Notes: a model not told the origin generated them from the sequence alone. Positions 1-6,445 are shown, counted from the stretch's first letter. The stretch: DNA of 38,427 nt from an uncultured Clostridia bacterium (GCA_947628695.1 CANRAV010000018.1:1-38427), one strand, 5' to 3'. Made by a program: numbers and translations.

Positions 1-10
1 AGATTGAAAG

Positions 11-42
11 AAAAAACACCCTCCCGCAGGAGGGTGTTTTTT
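11..42. terminator. Bidirectional rho-independent terminator after the MATE gene
   Basis: An 8-bp stem (CACCCTCC with GGAGGGTG, loop CGCA) is flanked by an A6 run on the left and a T6 run on the right, so it has a U-tract in either direction. It touches the stop codon of the leftward MATE gene and would end that transcript; it could also stop rightward transcription entering the window. Confidence 0.9.
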
Positions 43-1397
43 CATGCGTCGGCGGGTAAGTGCCGCTTGAGCCAGTTTTTGCGCAGATAGTACACGATGA
101 ACACCACCGACGTGATGCCCCAGGTGACGGGGTAGCTGGCGGCCACCATCTCCGGCGAGCGATGCAGAGGCACCACGCACCATATCCACACCAGCCGCAG
201 CACGCACACGCCGAAAATGGTGATGACCATGGGCTGGAGCGCCTCGCCCACGCCGCGGGCCGCGCCGGAGAATATCTCGATGAACACGTAGGCGGCGTAG
301 GCCGGGGCCCACACCCGCACGAAGGCCGTGCCCAGGGCCACCACGTCGGCGTCGCCGGTGAAGATGTGCAGGATGGGTCCGGCGAAGGCGATCTCCAGCA
401 CGCTCAGTGCGCCGATGGTCCCCAGGGTCATGCCCAGGCACACCCGGGTGCCACGCAGGACCCGGTCGTACTTGCCCGCGCCGAAGTTCTGGCCCACAAA
501 AGTGGTCACGGAAATGCCGAAGGCCCCCATGACCATCCACACGAACCCGTCCACGCGGCTGATGGCGGACCAGGCGGCCATGGCGTCGGTGCCGAAGGAG
601 TTGACCGCCGCCTGGATGACCAGGTTGGAGACGGTGTAGAGCACCGACTGCATGCCTGTGGGCAGACCAAGACGCATGACGCGCCGGAGCATGTTGGCGT
701 GAAAGCGTATTTTGCGTATTTCCAGCCGGTAGCCCTCCCGGGTGCGCATGAGGATGACCATGATGAGCGCCGCGCTCACCACCTGGGACAGCACCGTGGC
801 CAACGCCACGCCGAACACGTCCCAGTGGAAGGCCACCACGAACAGCAGGTCCAGCACGATGTTCACCACGCAGCAGGCGATGAGGATATAAAGGGGCCGC
901 CTGGAGTCGCCCACGGCCCGCAAAATGCCGGTGCCCACGTTGTAGATGACCGTGGCTACCATGCCGCAGTAAAACACGGTGATGTAGGTCATGGCCTCGT
1001 CCATGACCTCCTCCGCCACGTCCAGGATGCGCAGCGACGCCCTGGCGGTGACCAGGCCGATGACCATGATGACCAGGCCTCCGGCCAGACTCAGGGCGAT
1101 GGAGGTGTGCACCGCCTTGGACAGGCTCTCGTTGTCCCGTGCGCCGTAGAAGTGGGAGATTATAACCGACGCGCCCCCGGCCAGACCAATGAAAAATCCC
1201 AGCCACAGGTTTATCACGTTGCCCGTGGCCCCCACGCCGGCCAGGGCCTGCTTGCCCACGTACTGGCCCACGATGATGGTGTCCACGGTGTTGTATAGCT
1301 GCTGGAAGAAGGAGCCGATCAGGATGGGGAAGAAAAACAGCAGCAGCTGCTTCCAGATCACGCCGTCGGTTATCTCGTTTCTCGTGGCGGTATCCAA
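42..1397 (-). CDS. MATE family multidrug/sodium antiporter (host gene)
   Basis: Integral membrane efflux pump of the MATE family, which exports cationic drugs or metabolites using a Na+ or H+ gradient. The protein shows about 12 hydrophobic segments in two homologous halves. The first half opens with the family signature FFQQLYNTVDTIIVGQYVG; the second begins near RLGLPTGMQSVLYTVSNL. The length (about 450 residues) is normal. An ATG lies further upstream (position 1439) but has no ribosome binding site. The TTG at 1397 sits 8 nt behind a good AGGAAAAGGGG and gives the usual N-terminus (DTATRNEITDG), so I prefer it. The gene is leftward, ends on a bidirectional terminator, and belongs to the host side of the prophage junction. 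The transported substrate cannot be told. Confidence 0.93.
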   Translation of the reverse strand: MDTATRNEITDGVIWKQLLLFFFPILIGSFFQQLYNTVDTIIVGQYVGKQALAGVGATGNVINLWLGFFIGLAGGASVIISHFYGARDNESLSKAVHTSIALSLAGGLVIMVIGLVTARASLRILDVAEEVMDEAMTYITVFYCGMVATVIYNVGTGILRAVGDSRRPLYILIACCVVNIVLDLLFVVAFHWDVFGVALATVLSQVVSAALIMVILMRTREGYRLEIRKIRFHANMLRRVMRLGLPTGMQSVLYTVSNLVIQAAVNSFGTDAMAAWSAISRVDGFVWMVMGAFGISVTTFVGQNFGAGKYDRVLRGTRVCLGMTLGTIGALSVLEIAFAGPILHIFTGDADVVALGTAFVRVWAPAYAAYVFIEIFSGAARGVGEALQPMVITIFGVCVLRLVWIWCVVPLHRSPEMVAASYPVTWGITSVVFIVYYLRKNWLKRHLPADA

Positions 1398-1498
1398 TGG
1401 CAACACCCCTTTTCCTGGTCCTGACAGCCAGCATATCATAGCACAAAATCAGCCCGCGTCAACCCTTTCGCGCAAAATCTGCGGCGCGGATTTAAGGG

Positions 1499-1527
1499 TT
1501 GACAAACGCTCCGCCGTCGGCTATAAT
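1499..1527 (+). promoter_or_regulatory. Sigma-A promoter of the tRNA-Thr gene
   Basis: A perfect TTGACA (1499-1504) and a perfect TATAAT (1522-1527) are separated by 17 bp. Transcription should start near 1534, a few bases before the mature tRNA 5' end at 1543. This shows the tRNA is still transcribed from its own host promoter despite the integrated phage. Confidence 0.93.
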
Positions 1528-1542
1528 TCGCTGTGCTGGTCT

Positions 1543-1618
1543 GCTAGTGTAGCTCAGTCGGTAGAGCAGCTGATTCGTAATCAGCAGGTCGCCAGTTCGA
1601 GTCTGGCCACTAGCTCCA
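1543..1618 (+). tRNA. tRNA-Thr (anticodon CGU)
   Basis: A 76-nt cloverleaf with encoded CCA. The acceptor stem is GCTAGTG/CACTAGC with discriminator T1615. The D-stem is GCTC/GAGC, the anticodon stem GCTGA/TCAGC with loop TTCGTAA, and the T-stem GCCAG/CTGGC with loop TTCGAGT. The anticodon CGT at 1576-1578 reads ACG (Thr). All stems are fully paired, so the gene looks functional. It lies directly beside the phage integrase and is the probable integration target. Confidence 0.97.
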
Positions 1619-1670
1619 GAAAAGTGCCCGGAAATCAAGCGTTTCCGGGCACTTCCTTTTTTATCCAGCC
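1582..1670. other. Probable attL region (tRNA-Thr 3' half and terminator)
   Basis: Tyrosine recombinases of prophages very often use the 3' part of a tRNA gene as attB, with int ending close to it. Here int ends at 1671, immediately past the tRNA-Thr gene and its terminator. The crossover core cannot be fixed because the matching attR copy is not inside the window, so these limits are only a search region. This is inference from gene order. Confidence 0.45.
1622..1662 (+). terminator. Rho-independent terminator of tRNA-Thr
   Basis: A perfect 13-bp stem (AAGTGCCCGGAAA with TTTCCGGGCACTT, 7-nt loop) is followed by CC and six Ts. It begins 4 nt after the tRNA CCA. It ends 8 nt before the integrase stop codon and may also form part of the attachment site. 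Confidence 0.93.
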
Positions 1671-2771
1671 TTATTTTGCTAGTAACGTGTTAGTAACCTC
1701 TTTAGGCTCTACCGCTTTGACCAGTTCATCTATATTAACGTGCGTATAGGTGTTTACGGTCAAGGAATAGTCCTCATGCCCCAATATCTGTTTCAGCAGT
1801 TCGGGCTTAGTCCCCTCATTAACGGCTCGTGTGGCGTATGTGTGTCTCGTCGCGTGTGGCGTTTTTCTTTTTATCCCTAGCCGCTCCAAAAGCGGATAGT
1901 ATTCCCGCTTCCGAAAATTGTCTTGGTTGTGCTCCCCAATGTGTCCAGACAGCAGCAGCGGCCCCTTTGCCCGTTCCTTGAAATATGCGAAATGCTCCCG
2001 GCCCTCGATTCTGATTGGTATAATGCGATCTCGCCCAGCTTCCGTTTTCTCGCCGCCGATCACATACTTATCAAAACAGTCCTTCACCGGGAGAGTGAAT
2101 AGCTCCCCAATACGCATACCAGTGGACAGCAGCATTAAGACGATCCGCGCAGTCTCGCTCCCGTCCTTTTCCAGCTTCTTAATATCGTCCTTTGTGAAGA
2201 TGTCCTTTTCCTTTTTCTTCTTCTCAGGAACAGTAACAAACGATGCAAAGTTGGTCACGATCATTTCCTCCCTTATGGCCCACCGCGACATCTGCGTGAT
2301 AAGATGCTTATACTTGGAAACGGTGGAGTGCGATTTTTTCTTATGCTGGTCAATGACTTCTTGAAAATCCGACGTGCGCAAGGTGCGGAATTTCTTATCA
2401 TGCAGGGATTCAAAGACATCATAGGCCCTATCGTAAGAGCGGATGGAAGAGGTGTCTATTTCCTTGTAGTGCTCTTTCTTCCATTCCTCAAAAACCTGTG
2501 AGAAAGTCATATTGTACCGCTCTGTCAGGCTTTTCCCGGACAGTCTTTCTAATGCCTCTTGCGCCTCAGTCTTTTTCTCGAAGTACCCTATGATGATCCT
2601 GCTTTTTGCTGCTACCCATGGGCGTTTTCTCCTTCCTTGCAGCTTGTAGACCGTCCCCATCCCGTTTGCACGTTTGAGAGCCTTGCGCTTCTCCGGGACT
2701 TGCTTTTTTCCGCAGAACGGGCAATAGCTTCCGTTCTCTGGTATCTCAGCGTGGCACCTTATACAGTCCAT
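1671..2771 (-). CDS. int: Phage integrase, tyrosine recombinase
   Basis: Site-specific recombinase for integration and excision, 366 residues. An N-terminal zinc ribbon has Cys at 3, 6, 17 and 20. It is followed by an AP2-like arm-binding segment (about 40-80, GTVYKLQGRRKRPWVAA), a SAM-like core-binding domain (about 85-185) and a C-terminal catalytic domain. The catalytic set is complete: R220 (STGMRIGELF), K242, H306 and R309 (PHATRHT), H332 (LGHEDY) and nucleophile Y342 (NTYTHV). The start codon has a GAGG motif 7 nt upstream that overlaps the stop of the preceding gene. It is transcribed leftward, toward the tRNA-Thr gene that is the likely attB. The zinc ribbon in front of the usual domains is an extra compared with many phage integrases. 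Confidence 0.95.
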   Translation of the reverse strand: MDCIRCHAEIPENGSYCPFCGKKQVPEKRKALKRANGMGTVYKLQGRRKRPWVAAKSRIIIGYFEKKTEAQEALERLSGKSLTERYNMTFSQVFEEWKKEHYKEIDTSSIRSYDRAYDVFESLHDKKFRTLRTSDFQEVIDQHKKKSHSTVSKYKHLITQMSRWAIREEMIVTNFASFVTVPEKKKKEKDIFTKDDIKKLEKDGSETARIVLMLLSTGMRIGELFTLPVKDCFDKYVIGGEKTEAGRDRIIPIRIEGREHFAYFKERAKGPLLLSGHIGEHNQDNFRKREYYPLLERLGIKRKTPHATRHTYATRAVNEGTKPELLKQILGHEDYSLTVNTYTHVNIDELVKAVEPKEVTNTLLAK

Positions 2772-2775
2772 TTTT

Positions 2776-3276
2776 CTACCTCAATGCCGGGTCATATAAT
2801 TCATCTAACCCATCATATAGGCACTGAACGCGCTCATAGTTCTCCTGCGTGAACAGTGGCCCCGTGTAATGAGGGCACGTCTTATTCCCTGTCCAGAATG
2901 TATCAGCACAGTCAAATGCGCTTATAAGGGCTATCAAAAATTTTTCGTAATTTTCATATCTAGCCTTTGCCGTCTTTATCTTCTCAAGTTTCCTTTTGTT
3001 GTCATCTATCGCCCTGTCAATGAAGTCATCAACGATCTGCCCTAGATTGCGCTGAATTATTCTAATGTCACGAGTAGGTGTCTTGTCATTGAAAATGCCG
3101 TATACCTCATACCGCTGCAAATCCAAAAGTGTGTCCATTACAAAGCTCAGACGCCCAAAGAAAACAGGCGGTGAAACGGTGGACCGCATTAGTTTCTTGC
3201 TTTCTCCAAGTTGCTTTATGCGAGGGCGCAACATTTCTATTTGCTGCGGTGGCAAATTGTATTTTTGTTCATGCAC
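2776..3276 (-). CDS. Hypothetical phage protein, 166 aa
   Basis: I do not recognise this protein. It is charged and mostly helical, with a Lys-rich stretch (DDNKRKLEKIKTAKARYENY) in the middle and several Cys in the C-terminal third. No signal peptide or membrane segment is seen. It lies 4 nt upstream of int in the same leftward direction, so the two are probably cotranscribed, and its C-terminal codons carry the int ribosome binding site. The start has only a weak AGGTG signal close to the ATG, so the true start may lie elsewhere. Its place between repressor and integrase suggests a lysogeny-related or accessory (moron) role, which is inference. Confidence 0.7.
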   Translation of the reverse strand: MHEQKYNLPPQQIEMLRPRIKQLGESKKLMRSTVSPPVFFGRLSFVMDTLLDLQRYEVYGIFNDKTPTRDIRIIQRNLGQIVDDFIDRAIDDNKRKLEKIKTAKARYENYEKFLIALISAFDCADTFWTGNKTCPHYTGPLFTQENYERVQCLYDGLDELYDPALR

Positions 3277-3295
3277 CTGTCAATGCCTCTAAAAG

Positions 3296-3323
3296 TTGTA
3301 AATAATTTGTAACTTTTGATACA
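3296..3323 (+). promoter_or_regulatory. Possible promoter for the small gene at 3362
   Basis: TTGTAA (3296-3301) and GATACA (3318-3323) are spaced by 16 bp, each matching consensus at four of six positions. It would fire rightward into the 47-codon gene and against the 3' end of the repressor gene. Moderate to weak match. Confidence 0.4.
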
Positions 3324-3361
3324 CTTCCCTCAGCGACAAAGAATGAAGGGAGGGAATACCG

Positions 3362-3505
3362 ATGACTTTGCAAGAAGCTAAGGCCTACATAGCCGGTTTG
3401 ACCCGTGAAGAAAAGGTCATGCTGAACGAGATGCTAAAAGACCTTGAACAAAAGCGTCAACTTGCTTCCGTTCCTCCGGCGTCAAAAGAAGAAGCCGAGC
3501 AATAA
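3362..3505 (+). CDS. Small protein convergent with the repressor, 47 aa
   Basis: A short open frame with a strong ribosome binding site (AAGGGAGGG at 3346-3354, 7 nt before ATG). The product MTLQEAKAYIAGLTREEKVM... is charged and helical, and its LTREEKVMLNEML segment recalls the last helix of XRE repressors (LTPEER...). It reads rightward and overlaps the last 89 nt of the leftward repressor gene, so the two are antisense at their 3' ends. Too small for a family call. The strong ribosome binding site is the main evidence that it is real. Confidence 0.6.
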   Translation: MTLQEAKAYIAGLTREEKVMLNEMLKDLEQKRQLASVPPASKEEAEQ

Positions 3506-3749
3506 GTTCCTCGTCCAAGGCCCCGTCGCCCGTCTGGGTGGCGGGGCTTTCTCCGTTGTATAGGTAGTCAGGCGTGGTGTGGAGCAATTCGGCAATTGAC
3601 ATCACCTTTTCTAGCGGCGGTTTGCGCTTCGCTTTCGCCCATTTGCCAATAGTGCCGTTGGCATATCCTAGCTCAGCCTCTAGCTTCGTGATAGAGGTTT
3701 TCTGTCTGAGGCACAATGCCCTTATTCTATCAACAATTGATTCTCCCAT
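3417..3749 (-). CDS. XRE-family repressor (CI-like)
   Basis: Helix-turn-helix regulator of 110 residues, probably the prophage-maintenance repressor. The HTH covers roughly residues 10-60 (LRQKTSITKLEAELGYANG followed by GKWAKAKRKPP), then a short linker and an acidic C-terminal helix (DEELIARLLLLTPEERKQV). It lacks a LexA-type peptidase domain, so induction would need an antirepressor or another trigger. The frame extends upstream to 3797, but the ATG at 3749 has a proper site (GAGGTG, 4 nt before) and gives the usual repressor N-terminus (MGESIVDRI). It is divergent from the Cro-like gene across an operator region. Confidence 0.9.
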   Translation of the reverse strand: MGESIVDRIRALCLRQKTSITKLEAELGYANGTIGKWAKAKRKPPLEKVMSIAELLHTTPDYLYNGESPATQTGDGALDEELIARLLLLTPEERKQVDAFVQGLLASRSA

Positions 3750-3790
3750 GACGCACCTCAGAAATTTTCTAAGAATTAGATAAAAAGCTA

Positions 3791-3819
3791 TTGACAACTA
3801 GCCTGTGGGCTAGTATAAT
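3791..3819 (+). promoter_or_regulatory. Early rightward promoter (PR-like)
   Basis: TTGACA (3791-3796), 17-bp spacer and TATAAT (3814-3819) are a perfect sigma-A promoter. The spacer is almost filled by the palindrome CTAGCC-TGTG-GGCTAG (3798-3813), so a bound regulator would block RNA polymerase directly. It drives the Cro-like gene and probably the whole early operon. Confidence 0.93.
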
Positions 3820-3917
3820 GACTGGCGTAAGGCAACAGGAAAGCTGGCCCCTTACTGAAACGGGCTAGAAAATAAGTGAAATTGGGCTAGCAACACAATA
3901 TTAGCTTATTTTCTAGC
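3798..3917. promoter_or_regulatory. Repressor/Cro operator cluster
   Basis: Half-site GGCTAG (or its complement) recurs: a full palindrome at 3798-3813; single copies GGGCTAG at 3862-3868 and 3884-3890, the second making the palindrome GCTAGC (3886-3891); and CTAGC at 3913-3917. A perfect 13-bp inverted repeat, GCTAGAAAATAAG (3864-3876) and its complement (3905-3917), spans the leftward promoter. The elements overlap both promoters, as expected for a lambda-like switch with several operators. Which of the two XRE proteins binds which site is unknown. Confidence 0.8.
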
Positions 3918-3926
3918 AATTGTCAA
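3898..3926 (-). promoter_or_regulatory. Leftward promoter for the repressor (PRM/PL-like)
   Basis: On the minus strand TTGACA (3926-3921) and TAATAT (3903-3898) are 17 bp apart. The right arm of the 13-bp inverted repeat (3905-3917) lies wholly in its spacer. Transcription would start near 3891 and reach the repressor start at 3749 after a leader of about 140 nt. Confidence 0.8.
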
Positions 3927-3942
3927 GACTGGAGGTGATATT

Positions 3943-4140
3943 TTGATCGTAAACAATATCAGGCGTCTTTGTAATGAGCGAGGCATCAGCTTTTGGGCGC
4001 TTGAGCGGGCCACTGGGATAGGAAACGGTGTGATTGCTAAGTGGGAGAACAAATCCCCTCGCATCGACACGTTGCAGAAGGTAGCAGATTATTTCGGCGT
4101 GACCGTAGATGATCTGCTGGCAGAAAAGGACACGGCGTAA
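3943..4140 (+). CDS. XRE-family regulator (Cro-like), 65 aa
   Basis: Short helix-turn-helix protein consisting almost only of the DNA-binding domain: NNIRRLCNERGISFWALERA, then GIGNGVIAKWENKSPRIDTL and ADYFGVTVDDLL. It starts at a TTG with a strong GGAGGTGAT site (3931-3938). It is the first gene of the early rightward operon, opposite the repressor, and probably binds the same operators to shut the repressor promoter. A repressor without a regulatory domain is the alternative reading. Confidence 0.9.
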   Translation: MIVNNIRRLCNERGISFWALERATGIGNGVIAKWENKSPRIDTLQKVADYFGVTVDDLLAEKDTA

Positions 4141-4150
4141 GGAGTGAGGC

Positions 4151-4360
4151 ATGGACATCATCGAGACATTGACGCCGCAGCAAGCGGCAGAACGGCTCAG
4201 GGCCGTTGGTATGCACATCGGCGTTGAAACTCTCCGGCAGGGCCTACAACAAGGGGCTTTCTCGTTTGGGACGTACATACAGACCCCCACAGGTGGCCCG
4301 GTGTATTTCGTGTATGCGCGGCTGCTGGAAGAGTGGATCGCAGCAAGGGAAACAAAATAA
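4151..4360 (+). CDS. Small DNA-binding protein, excisionase-like
   Basis: A 69-residue protein with a winged-helix/MerR-like pattern: LTPQQAAERLRAVGMHIGVE, then LRQGLQQGAFSFGTYI, and a basic end. It begins 10 nt after the Cro-like gene with site GGAGTGAGGC. Size, position and pattern fit an excisionase or a small early regulator that reads a helix-turn-helix site. No specific family match could be tested. Confidence 0.65.
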   Translation: MDIIETLTPQQAAERLRAVGMHIGVETLRQGLQQGAFSFGTYIQTPTGGPVYFVYARLLEEWIAARETK

Positions 4361-4383
4361 GGCTAAGGAAGGAGCAAAAGCAA

Positions 4384-4785
4384 ATGACAATCGGTGCATG
4401 GGTAACAGTTGGCGTTTTGGGCCTCGCTGGTCTGCTGTTTACTGTGGCGCTCTTTAAGCTAGCGTCAGAAGAAAAATCTGCTGGTTACGTGATCGGCGCA
4501 GTTCTCCTTTTGGTCGCAACTATTGTGGTGTGTGGCATTATCATCTGGTATCGCTCCACGTCTGCGACCGGGCAACGAGCCTTAAAGGACCAGCAATCCA
4601 ATCTTTCTGGCGGCATTGAGCGCACAGTTTCCGTGTACGACATCAACGGGCAACTCATTGAGCAGTACAACGGCAAGTTCGACATCGAGACAGACCGTGA
4701 GAGCTATATCCTGTTTGACGATGAACAGGGGAAGCGTCACATCATCTATTACACAACCGGCACGATCATCGTAGACGAAAAATAA
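4384..4785 (+). CDS. Early membrane protein with two TM segments, 133 aa
   Basis: Two membrane helices at about residues 4-25 and 34-55 form a hairpin anchor. They are followed by a hydrophilic domain of about 75 residues rich in beta-prone and charged residues (YDINGQLIEQYNGKFDIETD), probably cytoplasmic. The ATG at 4384 has the site AGGAAGGAG 9 nt upstream; an upstream ATG in the same frame overlaps the previous gene and has none. Unknown function. Small membrane proteins at this place in temperate phages sometimes exclude superinfecting phage; that is only a possibility here. Confidence 0.75.
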   Translation: MTIGAWVTVGVLGLAGLLFTVALFKLASEEKSAGYVIGAVLLLVATIVVCGIIIWYRSTSATGQRALKDQQSNLSGGIERTVSVYDINGQLIEQYNGKFDIETDRESYILFDDEQGKRHIIYYTTGTIIVDEK

Positions 4786-4789
4786 AAGT

Positions 4790-4821
4790 GCCCCGCCAGG
4801 TGCGGTAACACCTTGCGAGGC
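4790..4821 (+). other. Strong intergenic hairpin without U-tract
   Basis: A 13-position stem (GCCCCGCCAGGTG against CACCTTGCGAGGC, two mismatches, hexaloop CGGTAA) begins 5 nt after the stop of the membrane protein gene. No U-run follows, so it is not a standard terminator. It could be an RNA processing or stability element, or a binding site for an antiterminator. The rest of 4786-4908 shows only a weak ACGGAG/CTCCGT pairing (4853-4878). Confidence 0.6.
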
Positions 4822-4908
4822 TGTGACAGACCTAATTGCGCTAGGCCATATCACGGAGATATTATATCAAAACTCCGTTTGGGCCGCAATACCAAAGGGG
4901 GATTTTTT

Positions 4909-5424
4909 ATGGGCGAAGAGGGGAAAACCATGGAAGTCAAGAGATATGAGGAACCGCGTGAAGCCGCCGTGTCCTCGGTCGCGGTGGCGGCAAGTACGAC
5001 GGACAAGCCCCGTCTGTGCCAGGTGCTTGGCGTGGACGTGGGCGAGCGGTTCAAGGTGCTGGTTGGTGACAAAGAACAGGAACTTCTTGGCCTGTTCTGG
5101 GTCTCCCGCAACGGGCGTTTTTTTGCTAGCCGCGATTTTGCTCTGATGGACACGCTTTTTGCGCTGTGCGAGGCCATCAACCACCCGGAGAAGATCGAGC
5201 GCATACCGCATCTGACGGAAAAGGAGCGGGAAATCTGCCTGCTGCTGGGCGCCAAGTGGGTGAGCCGGGACGTGGACGGTGACCTGGTGCGCCTCTGGGA
5301 GAACAAGCCGAAGGAACGAGACAACGGCCTGTGGGACTACGGAACGAGATGTGCGTGGATACGGGTCAAGTGCTTCCCCTCTGTTCGGCCCGGGCAGCTT
5401 ATCCAGGTGGAGGACGCGACATGA
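4909..5424 (+). CDS. Hypothetical early phage protein, 171 aa
   Basis: Not recognised. The protein has a disordered N-terminal 35 residues (Ala/Ser/Thr/Val rich) and a compact domain that starts near LCQVLGVDVGERFKVLVGDK and ends with an aromatic-rich part (LWENKPKERDNGLWDYG). The segment LTEKEREICLLLGAKWVSRD looks like a short helical domain. The ATG at 4909 has AGGGGGA 6 nt upstream; a second ATG at 4930 also has a possible site. The stop overlaps the next start (ATGA). Confidence 0.75.
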   Translation: MGEEGKTMEVKRYEEPREAAVSSVAVAASTTDKPRLCQVLGVDVGERFKVLVGDKEQELLGLFWVSRNGRFFASRDFALMDTLFALCEAINHPEKIERIPHLTEKEREICLLLGAKWVSRDVDGDLVRLWENKPKERDNGLWDYGTRCAWIRVKCFPSVRPGQLIQVEDAT

Positions 5425-5552
5425 CAGCGGCGGTGGTAATTGGTCTGGCCGTGTGTGCTGCGCTGGCGTTCGGCTGCATCGTCGCGGACGAGCTTTTCCC
5501 GCGCATCGGCCCGGTCGAGCGGTTCATACGGCGGCTTCCGCTGGGGAAGTGA
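5421..5552 (+). CDS. Small membrane protein, 43 aa
   Basis: A single hydrophobic helix (about residues 3-22, VIGLAVCAALAFGCIV) is followed by a basic tail (VERFIRRLPLGK). The start ATG overlaps the preceding stop (ATGA) and has GGAGG 8 nt upstream, which supports real translation by coupling. Function unknown. Topology by the positive-inside rule would put the tail in the cytoplasm. Confidence 0.65.
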   Translation: MTAAVVIGLAVCAALAFGCIVADELFPRIGPVERFIRRLPLGK

Positions 5553-5554
5553 AA

Positions 5555-5743
5555 ATGAACGAGCCTGTTTTACACCGCTGCTATTGCGGCAACGAAGCGG
5601 AGGTATGGCGGCTGGCGACCATCGGTGGGTACCAGGTACGATGCACAGGGGAAACGTGTGGGAACAAAACCGGCGTACACCTGAGCGCGGAATACGCGGC
5701 TGAGGTCTGGAATAATGGCGAATGGAAAGGAGGGAAAAAGTGA
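5555..5743 (+). CDS. Lar-like zinc-ribbon protein (restriction alleviation family)
   Basis: A 62-residue protein with the pattern HRCYCGNEAEV...YQVRCTGETCGNKT...AAEVWNNG. This is the layout of the Lar/restriction-alleviation family: a CxCG knuckle, a second C(x4)C knuckle, then A-x-x-x-W-N near the end. Rac prophage Lar modulates type I restriction enzymes; whether this relative does so is not known. The first knuckle is reduced (CYCG rather than CPxCG). The start is 2 nt after the preceding stop; the end overlaps the next GTG start. Confidence 0.75.
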   Translation: MNEPVLHRCYCGNEAEVWRLATIGGYQVRCTGETCGNKTGVHLSAEYAAEVWNNGEWKGGKK

Positions 5744-5994
5744 AGATTCCTATGGGTCCGCGCCTTATGCGGAGGCGACGGCGGCGGCAGGGAAAGGCTA
5801 TTGTGCTGGCGATCATCCTGTTTTTCTTGGCGGCTGTCACGTCTGTAACGACATGGGACAGGCCAGAGCCGCAGGAGAAGTTTGACGCAACGTATCTTGG
5901 CTATATGCGCAACATAGCTTGGCTCTCTCCCGGAGCGTTTGACGGGTTTGCGGACCAGCACCCAGAATACGCCGCTGAGATACTAGGCGAATAA
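5740..5994 (+). CDS. Small membrane protein with an Arg-rich N-terminus, 84 aa
   Basis: Translation probably starts at GTG 5740, five A's after the strong site AAAGGAGGG (5726-5734) and overlapping the previous stop (GTGA). Six consecutive arginines (residues 11-16) precede one membrane helix (about 20-38). The C-terminal 45 residues would then lie outside the cell (positive-inside rule). Unknown function. Third small membrane protein of this early block. Confidence 0.7.
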   Translation: MKIPMGPRLMRRRRRRQGKAIVLAIILFFLAAVTSVTTWDRPEPQEKFDATYLGYMRNIAWLSPGAFDGFADQHPEYAAEILGE

Positions 5995-5998
5995 AAAA

Positions 5999-6022
5999 CC
6001 CGTCCGGGCGCAACCAGACGGG
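5999..6022 (-). terminator. Hairpin with a U-tract on the minus strand
   Basis: CCCGTC/GACGGG with a 12-nt loop has an A6 run on its left, so on the minus strand it has the form of a weak terminator. It would stop antisense transcripts entering the early operon from the right. Rightward transcripts see only a hairpin without U's. The rest of 5995-6103 holds the ribosome binding site of the next gene. Confidence 0.4.
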
Positions 6023-6103
6023 AAGAGACCGAAATCATCACAAAACAGTCCCTTGCCCTTGTATTCTACCACAGGGCGGGGAGAAATACAAGGAGGCAAA
6101 TGC

Positions 6104-6445
6104 GTGAACCTCAGAAAATGGTGCATCAAGCATCACAAGTCAACGGCTGAGTTCTGCGAGTACATACACCCAATCGCGCCAAAGTTCAGCAAAATTCAGT
6201 TTTCTATGGTCTGCAATCCAGACTACGGCGTGACGCTGAGGCCGTCCGTGGCCCAGTATTTGCGCGAACCTGATACCCGCAAAACACCTTGCCGGGTTCA
6301 GTTCCGTGTCACAGAAGCGCAAAAGGCGCGTTTAACACGGGCTATGGAAGTGATGTCCTGCGCGACGGTGCAAGAGTTTATGGCCAACGTCCTTAATATG
6401 TTTCTGGACGATCTCGACAAAGAGGAAGAAAGGAGAACGGCATGA
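6104..6445 (+). CDS. Hypothetical phage protein with a ribbon-helix-helix-like C-terminus
   Basis: 113 residues. The GTG start at 6104 has AAGGAGG 7 nt upstream; the frame is open further left without a site. The N-terminal part is basic (NLRKWCIKHHKSTAEFCEYI). The C-terminal half (CRVQFRVTEAQKARLTRAME, then CATVQEFMANVLNMFLDDL) looks like one strand followed by two helices, as in ribbon-helix-helix DNA-binding proteins. A regulatory or replication-accessory role is inference. Overlaps the next gene by ATGA. Confidence 0.7.
   Translation: MNLRKWCIKHHKSTAEFCEYIHPIAPKFSKIQFSMVCNPDYGVTLRPSVAQYLREPDTRKTPCRVQFRVTEAQKARLTRAMEVMSCATVQEFMANVLNMFLDDLDKEEERRTA

Noticed and set aside
60-1298. Open frame of 412 codons on the plus strand opposite the MATE gene
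   Set aside because: Composition is dominated by His, Gly, Asp, Ala and Arg with no domain. It mirrors a GC-rich membrane protein gene with clear family motifs, and has no ribosome binding site.
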